Assembly: GCA_964653655.1 (NCBI GenBank)
Contig: CAZZHG010000001.1
Coordinates: 36,987-100,986, forward strand
DNA length: 64,000 bases
Direction: 5' to 3'
From: CAZZHG01 sp964653655
GTDB lineage: Bacteria > Bdellovibrionota > FAC87 > UBA2466
Made by a program: the position numbers and the translations under genes. How positions within the stretch are numbered: the first letter of the stretch is position 1; each line of letters starts with the position of its first letter. Positions 23,253 to 31,942 of the stretch are shown here, one piece after another. The notes under the pieces are model-generated. The model made no database searches. It was not told the DNA's origin and saw nothing but the letters and a program-made list of their open reading frames with translations.

Positions 23253-25192
23253 GCCGCCTTGTTGAAATCCGAGTCGGTCTCCTTATCCGCCTTCGTGGTT
23301 CGCGAGTACAAAGTCTCTTGCCTCGTGGCCGGATCGACTTCCTCGATCGCGGTCTCGGTCGCTTGCGCGGCGATCTTCGCTTCCGCGCGCTGGTTCCATT
23401 CGATCCACAGGATCGCCCAGTCTCCCCGCGGCAGGCCGCCCGAAACGTGAGCTTCGAGTCCGCCGGCGACCCGCGCGATGCCGCCGCCTTTTTCGACGCC
23501 GGCTAAAAACGCTCCCGCGATGCCTTCCGTTCCCCACGGCTTGGCTTGGCGATCCTTCGCTTCCACCGAACCTTGCGTGAAAGCGAGAAGCCGGTCTCCC
23601 GGTTCCAGTTGATAGAGAACCGAGGGGTAACCGACTTCGGATTTCGTGCCCAAGCGCTCACCGCGGGCCAGCATCACTTCTATTCGGCGCTTCTCTCCCT
23701 TATCGGAAGAACCGCCCGTCGCACTAACGGGCTTGAAACGCAGCGGCGGCGGGTGCCCGGCGGTGGCCATTTCGAGCTTGCCGGTGACCATGTCCAAATG
23801 CCCGAAGGCGAGGGTGAGAAACAGCCGGCCGCGGAAGGAGCGGTGAATGGCCGCATTGCAAAGCGTAAGCGTGTCGCCGGGTCCAAGATTCTTGGAAGCC
23901 GCTTCGGCCAGCGCGCCCTGGGCGATGTCGAGCGCATCCTTGATGAGCGGCTTCGGAAGCTCCGCGGGCCTGACTTCCCCGATGTAGAACTCGAAACGGG
24001 TTTCGGACTGGCGCGCTCCCGCCAGAGCGGAAGGGGAATCGGCGCCGGGATAGTAAAGCTGCACTCGCGCGTGCTCGGTCTTCAAGTGATCCTTGAACCG
24101 CTCGCTCTTTTCCGGATTGGGCTCGCTGCTCGCGCCGCGGGCCTTCTTCGGAGCGACGCCGGCGCCCTGTCTGGGGGCTAGGGGCATCGGGGCGGGAGCG
24201 GGTTGTTCGGCGGGAACCGCTCTGCGTTTTCCGAGAAACCCGATCAGCAGCACCAGAAGCAGGAGCAGCCCCGAAGCGGCGGCGGCGAGCGCCGTCTTCT
24301 TGTCCTTCAAAGTGTTCACTACCAGAAAGACGCCGCCCTTTTTGGTTTGGGTGACGGCGTAGACGCTTTCGAAACCCGTTTCCCCGGCACTCACGTAGTA
24401 CGCGTCGTTTCCGATTTTCACTTCCAGGGTTTCCTTGATGGGCGGCCCGATTTTAAGGCGGCTCACCATCGGGTGATTCATCGGGCGCTCGGAGTACTCG
24501 CGCATCGTCTTCGGATCGAGATGGCAGAAGATGCGGCCGTCCGAGAAGACCAGGAAGAGTTCGGCGATTTCCGATTGCTTGAAAAGCTCGCGGATGAACT
24601 CGGGGGCAAAATCCACCACGACCATCATGTCGGGAGGAGCCCCTTGGATGAAAGCCCCGTCCATCAGCATCGTGATGAGGTTGAGCTCGACGTCGCCTTT
24701 TTTGCCGGCGGTGCGGATCGAACGGTTCATCACCATGAACCGCTTCGTCTGATAGAAATCCCGGAACGGAATCGGCCGCGCCTGATAGACCGTGCTGAGG
24801 GTGTCGGCGCCGAGGGATTTTCTTTTGAACAGGCGTTGGTTGCGGTACTGGCGGAACATCGTCACGCCCGTTTCGGTGCGCTTGAAGAAGGTCACCGCCG
24901 CGAGCTCTTCCTTCAGCTGGGGTCTGAGCCCATGGAAGAAATCCTCCGCCTTACGCGCGGGATTGGGGCTCGCGTTGAAAACGCGCGGGATGAAATTTTC
25001 GAGCTCGCCGAGCCGCGACTTCATCGCGGTTTGAAGCTGGCTCGTGGAATTTTGCAGAAGCGATTGATTCAGCTCCATCATGAACAGGCGCTGATCTTCG
25101 GAAAGAGTTTGAAACGCGGAGAACGAGAAAACGCACATGGTCACGAACAAAAGCGAGACCGCTGCGCCGAAGAAGGGAAGTTTCCGCATCAC
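23249..25192 (-). CDS. Membrane sensor with degenerate SpoIIE/PP2C-type domain
   Basis: The protein is 647 residues: TM1 (about 7-27), a periplasmic sensor of about 270 residues, TM2 (about 303-321), then a cytoplasmic SpoIIE/RsbU-like domain (375-600). The fold landmarks remain (MATAGHPPPLRF 475-486, PGDRLLAFTQG 531-541). The metal-binding acids appear lost: the GDVSGHG-type motif reads GEVRPAELP, TDG reads TQG, and the final DD reads GDW. It therefore may be a pseudophosphatase that senses a periplasmic signal and passes it to the RsbW-like kinase by binding. It is the first gene of the partner-switching operon. Confidence 0.75.
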   Translation of the reverse strand: MMRKLPFFGAAVSLLFVTMCVFSFSAFQTLSEDQRLFMMELNQSLLQNSTSQLQTAMKSRLGELENFIPRVFNASPNPARKAEDFFHGLRPQLKEELAAVTFFKRTETGVTMFRQYRNQRLFKRKSLGADTLSTVYQARPIPFRDFYQTKRFMVMNRSIRTAGKKGDVELNLITMLMDGAFIQGAPPDMMVVVDFAPEFIRELFKQSEIAELFLVFSDGRIFCHLDPKTMREYSERPMNHPMVSRLKIGPPIKETLEVKIGNDAYYVSAGETGFESVYAVTQTKKGGVFLVVNTLKDKKTALAAAASGLLLLLVLLIGFLGKRRAVPAEQPAPAPMPLAPRQGAGVAPKKARGASSEPNPEKSERFKDHLKTEHARVQLYYPGADSPSALAGARQSETRFEFYIGEVRPAELPKPLIKDALDIAQGALAEAASKNLGPGDTLTLCNAAIHRSFRGRLFLTLAFGHLDMVTGKLEMATAGHPPPLRFKPVSATGGSSDKGEKRRIEVMLARGERLGTKSEVGYPSVLYQLEPGDRLLAFTQGSVEAKDRQAKPWGTEGIAGAFLAGVEKGGGIARVAGGLEAHVSGGLPRGDWAILWIEWNQRAEAKIAAQATETAIEEVDPATRQETLYSRTTKADKETDSDFNKAA

Positions 25193-25248
25193 GTGTCTTA
25201 TCGGTTACTTGCGCGGAAAAATTGAAATTGGGCTCTATTAAGGAGGGG

Positions 25249-25599
25249 CTAGGGTTTCAGGACGACCGCTTGCCATTCTTTCAGCACGCGCTGGTCGTCG
25301 TAGAAGAGATGGATGACGTCGAAGTACTCGTAAGGCGAAACGTCGGGCATCGTGGATTTCTTGGCGAAGGCGTCGGGCGTCGGATCGTTGTGCCCCGCGG
25401 CGGTGCGGTACTCGCACTTTTGGAACGGGCTCTCTTGTTTGCAGAAAGTCGGCACTCCGAGCATCTTATCGAGCTGTTCCTTTTTTCCGGAGCCCACCAG
25501 CGGATCGATCATTTCGGAATAGCGGGCCGAGCGCAGCTGAGTGCAGGCGCCGAGGGCGAAAAGGACCAGAAGCAGCAAACTTTCGAAGAAGTGTTTCAT
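25249..25599 (-). CDS. Small putative lipoprotein
   Basis: The ATG chosen begins a lipoprotein signal (MKHFFESLLLLVLFALGAC) with lipobox LGAC; an upstream in-frame codon would add eight residues. The 116-residue product has a compact mature domain with Cys in PTFCKQE and QKCEYRT that could pair. No family recognised. It lies just upstream of the SpoIIE-like sensor gene on the same strand, 56 nt away, and could be co-transcribed with it. A role as a periplasmic accessory of that sensor is possible but unsupported. Confidence 0.65.
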   Translation of the reverse strand: MKHFFESLLLLVLFALGACTQLRSARYSEMIDPLVGSGKKEQLDKMLGVPTFCKQESPFQKCEYRTAAGHNDPTPDAFAKKSTMPDVSPYEYFDVIHLFYDDQRVLKEWQAVVLKP

Positions 25600-25803
25600 G
25601 ATGCCGATCCCACTGTAGAGCAAGGCCCGTACCCGCGTCTAACTTCTTGAAATCCCGCGATATCGCCAACCCCCCGCTGTATGGCGCATGGAGCGGCGGC
25701 GGCGGCGGGGCCGGTGGGTGTGGTATAAGTACTGGGAACCCGATTCTTTTTCCCGATTCGACAACACTCAGACAGGTAGACAGCCGGTGTACAGGGGGCA
25801 CGC

Positions 25804-26871
25804 ATGGGCAGGCGGTTGAAAAGAGTGGGGCTCGCGCTCCTCCTCCTTATAGGTATCGCGCTAGGGGTGGGTTACTTCCAAATCCGCGAGCTCGAGCGCC
25901 ACGTTCTCCTATCGGGCCCCGAGTGGGACAAAAAGATCGGCCGGTTTCTCGAGGATCAAAACCGAGTTTCCCAAATTCCCTGGTTCAGGGGCGGTTTTGC
26001 CCGCGTTCCGGTCCCGCCGGAAATCGTAAAAGCTTCCCAATCCGTTCCCGAATCTCTCGTGACCCGGTTGCGGGAACGAAGGCTCGCCGGCAGTACGCCC
26101 GCGAAGACCGAGGGACCCGGCGGAATGGGCTGGATGTCGAAACTTTCCGGATTCGATTTCTGGCCGTCGGAAGCACCGTCTCCGGCGTGGCTCCTGTGGG
26201 CGATGTCGCGCTGGTCGTCGGGGCAAGACGGCGATCAGAAAAAAGCTTTCGTCGAAGCGCGGGAGCTCGCGCGGCTCGCCGGAACCTCCCAACGCTGGGC
26301 CGACGCGATGGACATGATGCTCGTCCTTCACGGCGAGCGCGACGAGTACGACAAAGCCGTGATTCGCGGAAAAGTTTTTCCCGGTTTCGTTCCCTTCGAC
26401 AAGGAAACGCTGGAGCAGGCGAGCCGGGTCATCGAAGTGACGGGAGACTTCTTCGATTTTCGGTGGCCGCCGCCGGCGCTCGCCGCGATTTTCGGCGACC
26501 CCTCTCATCGGATCGGGCTCTGCGCCGGAATCGAGCACGGGCTCGATTTGCAGCTCCGCCTCCGGCCGTTTCTCGAAACGCACTATCCGGATCGTTTCCG
26601 GATTCTCGATCAGGTGCTCACGCAAACGGAAGGATCCTGCCGTCTGTCGGCGCAACGAAAGGCGTGGGCGGATCGGACTACGGTACCGAAGGAAACTTTC
26701 CGCAGCGAAAGAAGTCTCGTGCGGGTCGGGGGCAAGGCTCCCCCGCCGGTTCCCGTCGAGCAGTACGAGAAGTGGAAGGACTACGCGAAGATTCCGCTCG
26801 TGAACTGGTACTACGGGCTCAAGCTTGCGCAGATTGGGAGCCCCGACCCGGAGTTAGCTAGGCAATACTAA
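25804..26871 (+). CDS. Single-pass membrane protein of unknown function
   Basis: The product is 355 residues with an N-terminal anchor (VGLALLLLIGIALGVGYF) behind a basic MGRRLKR segment, so the remaining ~330 residues face the periplasm. The body is helical and rich in Trp, Arg and Pro (FDFWPSEAPSPAWLLWAMSRW), with a late conserved-looking segment NWYYGLKLAQIG. I recognise no domain. It is transcribed alone, divergent from the lipoprotein gene. Just six bases after its stop begins the inverted-repeat element that carries the four-helix-bundle gene. Confidence 0.6.
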   Translation: MGRRLKRVGLALLLLIGIALGVGYFQIRELERHVLLSGPEWDKKIGRFLEDQNRVSQIPWFRGGFARVPVPPEIVKASQSVPESLVTRLRERRLAGSTPAKTEGPGGMGWMSKLSGFDFWPSEAPSPAWLLWAMSRWSSGQDGDQKKAFVEARELARLAGTSQRWADAMDMMLVLHGERDEYDKAVIRGKVFPGFVPFDKETLEQASRVIEVTGDFFDFRWPPPALAAIFGDPSHRIGLCAGIEHGLDLQLRLRPFLETHYPDRFRILDQVLTQTEGSCRLSAQRKAWADRTTVPKETFRSERSLVRVGGKAPPPVPVEQYEKWKDYAKIPLVNWYYGLKLAQIGSPDPELARQY

Positions 26872-26876
26872 AACCC

Positions 26877-27451
26877 GTCTAGGAAGAGGCGCACGCCCGA
26901 GGTCCACGCCGTTCGTCCACGTCCACGTGGACGTCAGCGTGAAGGTCGAAGGTCAGGTCGAGTACGGGAAAGCTTAGTGAGCATCGCGGCCAACCGAATC
27001 AGCATTTCTTTTCCCTCCTGCGCATCTTTTTGGGGAAGTAGCCCCAAGACGCGGCAGTTATCGAGAACCGCTCCACACTCATAGGTTGAGCCGCGAGCAA
27101 TTCCGAAGAAACGAGCTCCGTCCACCCGCCCGGGTTTACCCGATCCTTCAGCAATATTGAGAGTGATGGAGGAAGAGCCCCTTCGAAGCTGGTCGGCAAG
27201 ATCCGAAAAGTCCTTAGGGAACCTCCTGAGAACGTTTGTGCTGTACGCAAGAAAGGTGAGAGCGATTTGATAAACCTCGAGTCCTTCGTATCCAAGTTTT
27301 CTATTTTTCCATCTTCCCCAAGAACCATCGTTCCTCTTCGCGGTAAATGCTCTTAGGGGAGCGTCTTTCCTTTCCTTAACCTCGCCGACCCTGACCTCCA
27401 CGTGGGCGTGGACGAACAACGTAAACTTCGGGCGTGCACTTTGTCCTGGAC
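26877..27451. mobile_element. IVS-like cassette: long inverted repeats around an S23-like gene
   Basis: Two inverted repeats of about 61 bp (26877-26937 and 27391-27451, roughly four in five positions paired; the inner 49 bp pair at 41 of 49) enclose the four-helix-bundle gene. The repeats are rich in CCACGTGG-like words. A transcript would fold into a long stem with the gene in the loop, which is the architecture of intervening sequences in some bacterial 23S rRNA genes. Here the cassette sits between protein genes. No transposase is present. Whether it moves is inference. Confidence 0.6.
26934..27419 (-). CDS. Four-helix-bundle protein of the S23/23S-IVP family, start uncertain
   Basis: The C-terminal 120 residues match the family well: LGYEGLEVYQIALTFL, FPKDFSDLADQLRRGSSSI, TLNIAEGSGKPGR, ARFFGIARGSTYE. 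These small proteins are encoded in 23S rRNA intervening sequences and also stand alone; the related Avd protein serves diversity-generating retroelements. Function is unknown. No in-frame ATG precedes the conserved part. An ATG at 27312 would be in frame only after a one-base change, so either translation starts at GTG or TTG inside the right inverted repeat or the gene is slightly damaged. It lies inside the cassette. Confidence 0.7.
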   Translation of the reverse strand: MFVHAHVEVRVGEVKERKDAPLRAFTAKRNDGSWGRWKNRKLGYEGLEVYQIALTFLAYSTNVLRRFPKDFSDLADQLRRGSSSITLNIAEGSGKPGRVDGARFFGIARGSTYECGAVLDNCRVLGLLPQKDAQEGKEMLIRLAAMLTKLSRTRPDLRPSR

Positions 27452-27587
27452 TATTACAACACGGTGCGTAATGGCTCCATTATGGGGGTCCGTTTCGGAA
27501 CCGGTGTCGAAACGACCGCCTCCTTTCCGACGATTTCCTGCCTGAAACTTCTGGCACTCAACTTGCTTTGCCGGACCTCGAGTAAAT

Positions 27588-27607
27588 AGACGCCGATGTT
27601 GGCGTCT
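27588..27607 (+). promoter_or_regulatory. Hairpin in the 5' leader of the next gene
   Basis: Perfect 7-bp stem AGACGCC/GGCGTCT with a GATGTT loop, ending seven bases before the GGAGG ribosome site. It could influence translation or RNA stability. The stretch from 27452 to here holds nothing else I can support. Confidence 0.4.
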
Positions 27608-27624
27608 CAAGTTGGAGGTCTTTC

Positions 27625-28128
27625 GTGAAACTTTGGTTGGGTTCTTTCGCTGCTGTCGCTCTCGTCGCTTCTTCCGCTCACGCCATCTATCGCCCGGGTT
27701 GGGAACGTCCCGTTCTGCGCGCCCCGCTGAACGAGCTTTCCGGCGGTACCGTCGTCAACCACGGACTCAAGAAGTCCCTGACTCTCAATAAGGCCGACGG
27801 TTCCCGCAAGGCCGCGACCTCCTACACCCTGATCGAGGAACAAAGAGTTTTCTGCTTCCGCGCTCCCTGTCCCCCGGTGAAGCGCGTTCGTCAGTTCGCC
27901 ATTCAGAGCAGCCGTGAAGTCGGTTGCGGCAGCCGCAAAATCACCGCGGTCGAGCAGGCCCCGGCCGGACTCACGGATTTCCCGGCCGCTACTCTCTCGG
28001 TGGTCGATCATTCCACCCGCCGATGCGACGATTTCCAGCCCTACACCTGGGCGGTCACCGTCGGCTCGAAGCGCGAAGCCACGCGGCACTTCGGCGGAAA
28101 CCCGGAGCCGGTCTACACGATTCAGTAA
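27625..28128 (+). CDS. Exported 167-aa protein of unknown function
   Basis: Translation starts at GTG with GGAGG six bases upstream. A signal peptide (KLWLGSFAAVALVASSAHA) is cleaved before IYRPGWER. The mature domain has several cysteines, including FCFRAPCPPVKR, a Cys-x5-Cys motif also seen in other small secreted proteins, and single Cys later (EVGCGS, RRCDDF), so disulphides are likely. No family recognised. The gene is monocistronic, with a leader hairpin before and a UUCG-loop terminator after it, and looks strongly expressed. Confidence 0.68.
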   Translation: MKLWLGSFAAVALVASSAHAIYRPGWERPVLRAPLNELSGGTVVNHGLKKSLTLNKADGSRKAATSYTLIEEQRVFCFRAPCPPVKRVRQFAIQSSREVGCGSRKITAVEQAPAGLTDFPAATLSVVDHSTRRCDDFQPYTWAVTVGSKREATRHFGGNPEPVYTIQ

Positions 28129-28150
28129 TTTCCCAAGGTAGTGAAGAAGA

Positions 28151-28187
28151 GCTCCCCGGACTTCGGTCCGGGGGGCTTTTTCTTTTT
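28151..28187 (+). terminator. Intrinsic terminator with UUCG tetraloop
   Basis: CCCCGGAC, loop TTCG, GTCCGGGG, extended by GCT/GGC pairs, then TTTTTCTTTTT. A textbook rho-independent terminator 22 nt after the stop. Confidence 0.93.
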
Positions 28188-28230
28188 GAAGGCGCAGTGT
28201 CACGCCGAGGCGGCTAGAGCCGTCCTAATC

Positions 28231-28239
28231 TGATAGAAT
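28231..28239 (+). promoter_or_regulatory. Extended -10 promoter element for protease copy 2
   Basis: TGATAGAAT: an extended -10 (TG-n-TAGAAT) followed by AT-rich sequence, about 100 nt before the protease start. No good -35 box is visible, which is common with extended -10 promoters. Confidence 0.45.
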
Positions 28240-28345
28240 AAATAACATCTTCGACGGCTTCTCGGTTTATCCCCAATGCCTCCCAAGACATCGGCGCGAG
28301 GAGCGGTTACTGTAACCCCCGGGCCCGCAATATAAGGAACACATC

Positions 28346-30340
28346 ATGGCTCTCAGGCGCTATTTCACCTCGGTTCTGGCCGTTCTCGCCCTCATCTTCA
28401 CGGTTGGAGCCAATGCGGCTCCGAAGAGCGACGGGACAGCGCTCCAGTGCATGTACGTCCCCAAGCTGATCGACCTCTTCTTCAAGAACCACTACCAGTA
28501 CGAGAGCCTGACCGACGATTTGAAGACCCACACGGTGGAGCAGTACATCCGCCGCCTGGATACCCTGAAGACTTTCCTGCTTCAGGAAGATGTCGACAAA
28601 ATCCGCAAAATTCTCCCGAACGTCTTCGAGACCTCCAAGAAGGCCAACTGCGACGACCTCAACACCATCTCGCAGATCGTTCAGACGAGGGCGAAGGAGT
28701 CCGAGGATTACGTCCGCGAGCTTCTCGGCAAGAATTACGTTCTCGACGAAAAGGTCGAGCTGAACCTGGAGCCGAAGACCCGCAGCTATCCGAAGACCAA
28801 GGAAGAGAAGAAGGCGCTTCTCGGCAAGGTCATCCATTTCGAAGTGTCGAGCCTGCTTCTCGCCGACATCAAGCTGCCGGAAGCGAAGAAGCGGATGATC
28901 CACCGCTACGAGCTCATCACGAAGCGGTTCAAGGAACGCACGATGTCCGACCTCATCGAAGACTTCATCGGCGCCTTCGCGGTCGGTCTCGATCCGCACA
29001 CGAGCTATCTCTCCCGCGACGACATGACGGACTTTCAGATCCAGATGCAGCTGTCTCTCGAGGGCATCGGCGCCTCGCTTTCCACTCAGGACGGCTTCGT
29101 CGTCATCGAGGCGCTCATTCCGGGAGGCAGCGCCGACCGGGCGGGTCAGCTCGAGCCGAAAGACAAGATCATCATGGTCGGGCAGGAAGGAAAGGATTCC
29201 GTGTCGGTCATCGACATGCCCCTTCGGGACGTCGTGAAGCTCATCCGCGGCAAGAAGGGCACGAAGGTGCGTCTCACGATTCTGCGGCAGCAGGAAAAGA
29301 CGTCGAGCTTCGAGACGACCATCGTCCGCGACAAAATCGACATCAAGGAACAGGCGGCGAAAGTCGTCTACCAGAAGAAAAAGCGCGGCGACAAGGAGCT
29401 GAACCTCGCCGTTATCGATCTCCCGTCTTTTTACGGCGGCGGCGATGCCGGCTCCCGCGTCGCTTCCGTGGACCTGAAGAAACTTCTGAAGGAAGCCGTC
29501 GACAAGAAAGTGGACGGCATCATTCTCGACGTTTCCCGTAACGGCGGCGGCCTGCTCGAGGAGGCGGTCAAGATTTCCGGCTTCTTCATCCGCTCCGGCG
29601 GCGTGGTCGCCACCAACGGGCAGGATCGCAAAGTCGACGTGCTGACGGACCCGGACGACGACGTCGTCTACTCCGGCCCGCTCGTCATGCTCACGAGCCG
29701 CATCAGCGCCTCGGCGTCCGAGATTCTCGCCGGCGCCCTCAAGGACTATAAGCGCGCGGTCATCGTCGGCGGAGATCACACGTTCGGCAAAGGCACCGTC
29801 CAGTCGGTGAACGGGCTTCCGCCCGGCCTCGGCGCGATCAAGGTGACCGTCGGGCAGTTCTTTCTGCCCGCGGGCCAGAGCACGCAGCAGCTGGGAGTCT
29901 CGTCTCACATCGTGATGCCGTCGGTTCTGGACAATGACGACATCGGAGAGAAGACGCTCGACTATTCGTTGCCGCCCAACTCCATCAAGTCTTTCGTGTC
30001 GTCGGACGCGAATCAGTCCGAGGGGGAGAAACACTGGACTCCCATCGACGACAAAATCACCTCCGCGCTTGCGACCCAATCGAAGGCGCGGGTCGACGCC
30101 GAGCCCAAGTTCACTGAAATCAAAAAGAAGATCGAGGAGCGGGCGAAGAACAAAGGCATGGTGAAGCTCGCCGAGATTCGCAAGAAGTACAAGGAAGAGA
30201 ACAAGGACGAGAAGAAGAAGGAAAAGGCCAAGAAGGACAAGGCGACCCGGGAAGCCGAAGAGCTGAAAGAGTATCTGGAAACCCCGGCGCTGCAGGAAGG
30301 CCTCAACGTTCTCGCCGATCTCGTGGCGTTGCCCAAGTAA
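28346..30340 (+). CDS. Periplasmic tail-specific protease (S41, Prc/Tsp), copy 2
   Basis: The protein is 664 residues. The signal peptide ends ALIFTVGANA|AP. The order is Prc N-domain (YVPKLIDLFFKNHYQY, FIGAFAVGLDPHTSYLS), PDZ (EGIGASLSTQDGFVVIEAL, KDKIIMVGQ), then the S41 core with Ser456 (RISASASEILAGAL) and Lys482 (TFGKGTVQ), and a Lys/Glu-rich helical C-terminus. This is the full-length Prc layout; E. coli Prc is about 680 residues. It degrades proteins with non-polar C-termini and trims peptidoglycan enzymes or lipoproteins. It differs from copy 1 in having a cleaved leader rather than a retained anchor. The next gene follows after 9 nt. Confidence 0.9.
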   Translation: MALRRYFTSVLAVLALIFTVGANAAPKSDGTALQCMYVPKLIDLFFKNHYQYESLTDDLKTHTVEQYIRRLDTLKTFLLQEDVDKIRKILPNVFETSKKANCDDLNTISQIVQTRAKESEDYVRELLGKNYVLDEKVELNLEPKTRSYPKTKEEKKALLGKVIHFEVSSLLLADIKLPEAKKRMIHRYELITKRFKERTMSDLIEDFIGAFAVGLDPHTSYLSRDDMTDFQIQMQLSLEGIGASLSTQDGFVVIEALIPGGSADRAGQLEPKDKIIMVGQEGKDSVSVIDMPLRDVVKLIRGKKGTKVRLTILRQQEKTSSFETTIVRDKIDIKEQAAKVVYQKKKRGDKELNLAVIDLPSFYGGGDAGSRVASVDLKKLLKEAVDKKVDGIILDVSRNGGGLLEEAVKISGFFIRSGGVVATNGQDRKVDVLTDPDDDVVYSGPLVMLTSRISASASEILAGALKDYKRAVIVGGDHTFGKGTVQSVNGLPPGLGAIKVTVGQFFLPAGQSTQQLGVSSHIVMPSVLDNDDIGEKTLDYSLPPNSIKSFVSSDANQSEGEKHWTPIDDKITSALATQSKARVDAEPKFTEIKKKIEERAKNKGMVKLAEIRKKYKEENKDEKKKEKAKKDKATREAEELKEYLETPALQEGLNVLADLVALPK

Positions 30341-30349
30341 GGAGTTGCT

Positions 30350-30844
30350 TTGCGTTTTCCGCGGCTTGCCGAATGGAGTAAACGGACTCCCTGGCGGCGG
30401 CGCCACCGAAGGCTCAGGATCCTACTGGGCGTCGCCGTACTCGGTTATTTGGCGGTCGCCCTCGGGCGGCCCACGGAGCTGTTTCCCTTCTTCTCCTGGA
30501 AACTGTTCCACCTGCGAGCCCCCGACAACCTGCGCTTCACGCTCATGCTGGAAGAGGTGAGGGGACTCTCCGTCGAGCCGCCCCAAAGCATGCTCGATAT
30601 CCGCGGGCCCGCGCGGATTCTGACCTCCATCGACTCCAGAGCCCTCGTCCGAAAGCTCGGCCTCGCTCTAAAGGACGGCGAGCCTTCCGCGGCGGAGTAC
30701 CGCAAACTTCTCGAAAGCGCTTTCTTGAATCGTTTGAAACCCATCCGCTACCAGGTGGTCGCGGAAAAGTACGACGCCGCTTCCTTCGTGGCGTCCAGGA
30801 GAGTCACTTGGCGGCAGAGCCTAGGATCTTTCGAGCTGGATTGA
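30350..30844 (+). CDS. Single-pass membrane protein paired with the downstream polytopic protein
   Basis: Translation starts at TTG with AAGGAG five bases upstream, directly after the protease stop. The 164-residue product has a very basic N-terminus (RTPWRRRHRRLR), one membrane segment (ILLGVAVLGYLAVAL), and a periplasmic domain ending RRVTWRQSLGSFELD. I recognise no domain. Its last 37 nt overlap the start of the next gene, so the pair is translationally coupled and probably forms one complex. A similar short-plus-HTTM-like pairing occurs in other bacteria, as I recall. Confidence 0.6.
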   Translation: MRFPRLAEWSKRTPWRRRHRRLRILLGVAVLGYLAVALGRPTELFPFFSWKLFHLRAPDNLRFTLMLEEVRGLSVEPPQSMLDIRGPARILTSIDSRALVRKLGLALKDGEPSAAEYRKLLESAFLNRLKPIRYQVVAEKYDAASFVASRRVTWRQSLGSFELD

Positions 30845-31794
30845 GGGAGGGACCTTTCGCCTCCCATCGGCTTGCCGCGGAGAGGACGGTGACGCTTGCC
30901 TTTGCGATCTACGTCGTTTGTTTCTTTCGCGTCACTCAGCTCGCCGAGAGCTGGTCCCGCGCGCGGGAGTGGAAGGGACTGTCGCCCCTCTGGCCCATCG
31001 CCTGGCTGAAAGAGCTTCCGCTGGAGCGGGGCGTGGACCTCATTTTCGTTCTCGCTTTCGCCGGCGGAGTTTGGGTCCTGCTTCGCCCTATGAGCCGGCT
31101 CGCCCGAGTTTTTTTCGCGGTGGCCTACCTTCAAGTCGTGGCGCTTGCGCTATCGCTCGCGAAGATCAGCCACAGCGATCACGTGAGCCTTTGGGTCGCG
31201 TTCCTCCTTTGTCTCGCCCCCGGAGGATCGCGCTCGGATCTCGGGCGGGCGAAGTTTCGAAACGGCTGGCTCACCGCTTTCGCCGGATGCCAGGTGATGG
31301 CCGCTCTCTTCTACAGTCTCAGCGGCTTCTGGAAGCTCGTGGGATTCCTGAAGGCTCCCACCGGTTGGGTGAGCCTTCTCGATTACGGCGGCCTCAGTTA
31401 TTCCATCGGGGTGAAGGCGGGACAGGCGGGCGGGATTCCGGCCGCCGGCGCGTGGCTATCCGCCCATCCGTTTTTATCGACGGTAGGGGCCTGGCTCGTG
31501 CTCTACATTCAGCTTTTCTCGCTCGTCGCCGTGTTCCGGCCGCGCGTTCACCGCATCTGGGGCGTGGGTCTCGTCGCGTTTCATCTGGCGACCCTAGTGG
31601 GAATGGACGTGCCCTTCGTGCAAACGATGCCGCTTCTCGCGCTGCTCTTCATCGGCTCCCCCTTCGTTCCCAGGGGCGATACCTGGAGGGGGGCCTTCGG
31701 CCAGCTTCCCGTGGCGCGCCTCACTCTCGAGATAGTCGCCCGCATCCGCCGGGCGCTCGGTGAAATCCGCTACCCCGAAAAATCTCCGGCCTAA
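30808..31794 (+). CDS. Polytopic membrane protein, HTTM-like
   Basis: Translation starts at TTG with AGGAGAG just upstream, inside the end of the preceding gene. The 328-residue product has six or more hydrophobic segments. The spacing and motifs (RVTQLAESWSRAREW, AKISHSDHVSLWVAF, ALFYSLSGFWKLVG) resemble HTTM proteins, the transmembrane part related to vitamin-K-dependent gamma-carboxylase. The catalytic lysines of the carboxylase cannot be located by eye, so the reaction is open. It is the last gene of the unit that starts with the Prc protease. Confidence 0.5.
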   Translation: MAAEPRIFRAGLREGPFASHRLAAERTVTLAFAIYVVCFFRVTQLAESWSRAREWKGLSPLWPIAWLKELPLERGVDLIFVLAFAGGVWVLLRPMSRLARVFFAVAYLQVVALALSLAKISHSDHVSLWVAFLLCLAPGGSRSDLGRAKFRNGWLTAFAGCQVMAALFYSLSGFWKLVGFLKAPTGWVSLLDYGGLSYSIGVKAGQAGGIPAAGAWLSAHPFLSTVGAWLVLYIQLFSLVAVFRPRVHRIWGVGLVAFHLATLVGMDVPFVQTMPLLALLFIGSPFVPRGDTWRGAFGQLPVARLTLEIVARIRRALGEIRYPEKSPA

Positions 31795-31942
31795 ATTGAG
31801 AATGGAAATGCCTGGCTCTACCCAGAGTAACAGCTGCAATCTAGGCCCGGTCGGGGACCTGGTCCGGGGCAGGCGACGCCGCGACTCTTTTCGCCTTCTA
31901 TTTATGCAACGTGCGCGTAAGTAGCGCGGTAAAGTAGGCAAC

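Noticed and set aside
27434..27589. 51-codon open frame right after the S23 cassette (starts VHFVLDYYNTV)
   Set aside because: No ribosome site; it begins in the inverted repeat and ends in the leader hairpin of the next gene. It could be a remnant of a gene interrupted by the cassette, but nothing supports this.
28307..30406. Nearly 700-codon minus-strand frame opposite protease copy 2
   Set aside because: The plus strand encodes a protease with intact catalytic motifs; the antisense frame is a byproduct of high GC and codon bias, with no recognisable domain.
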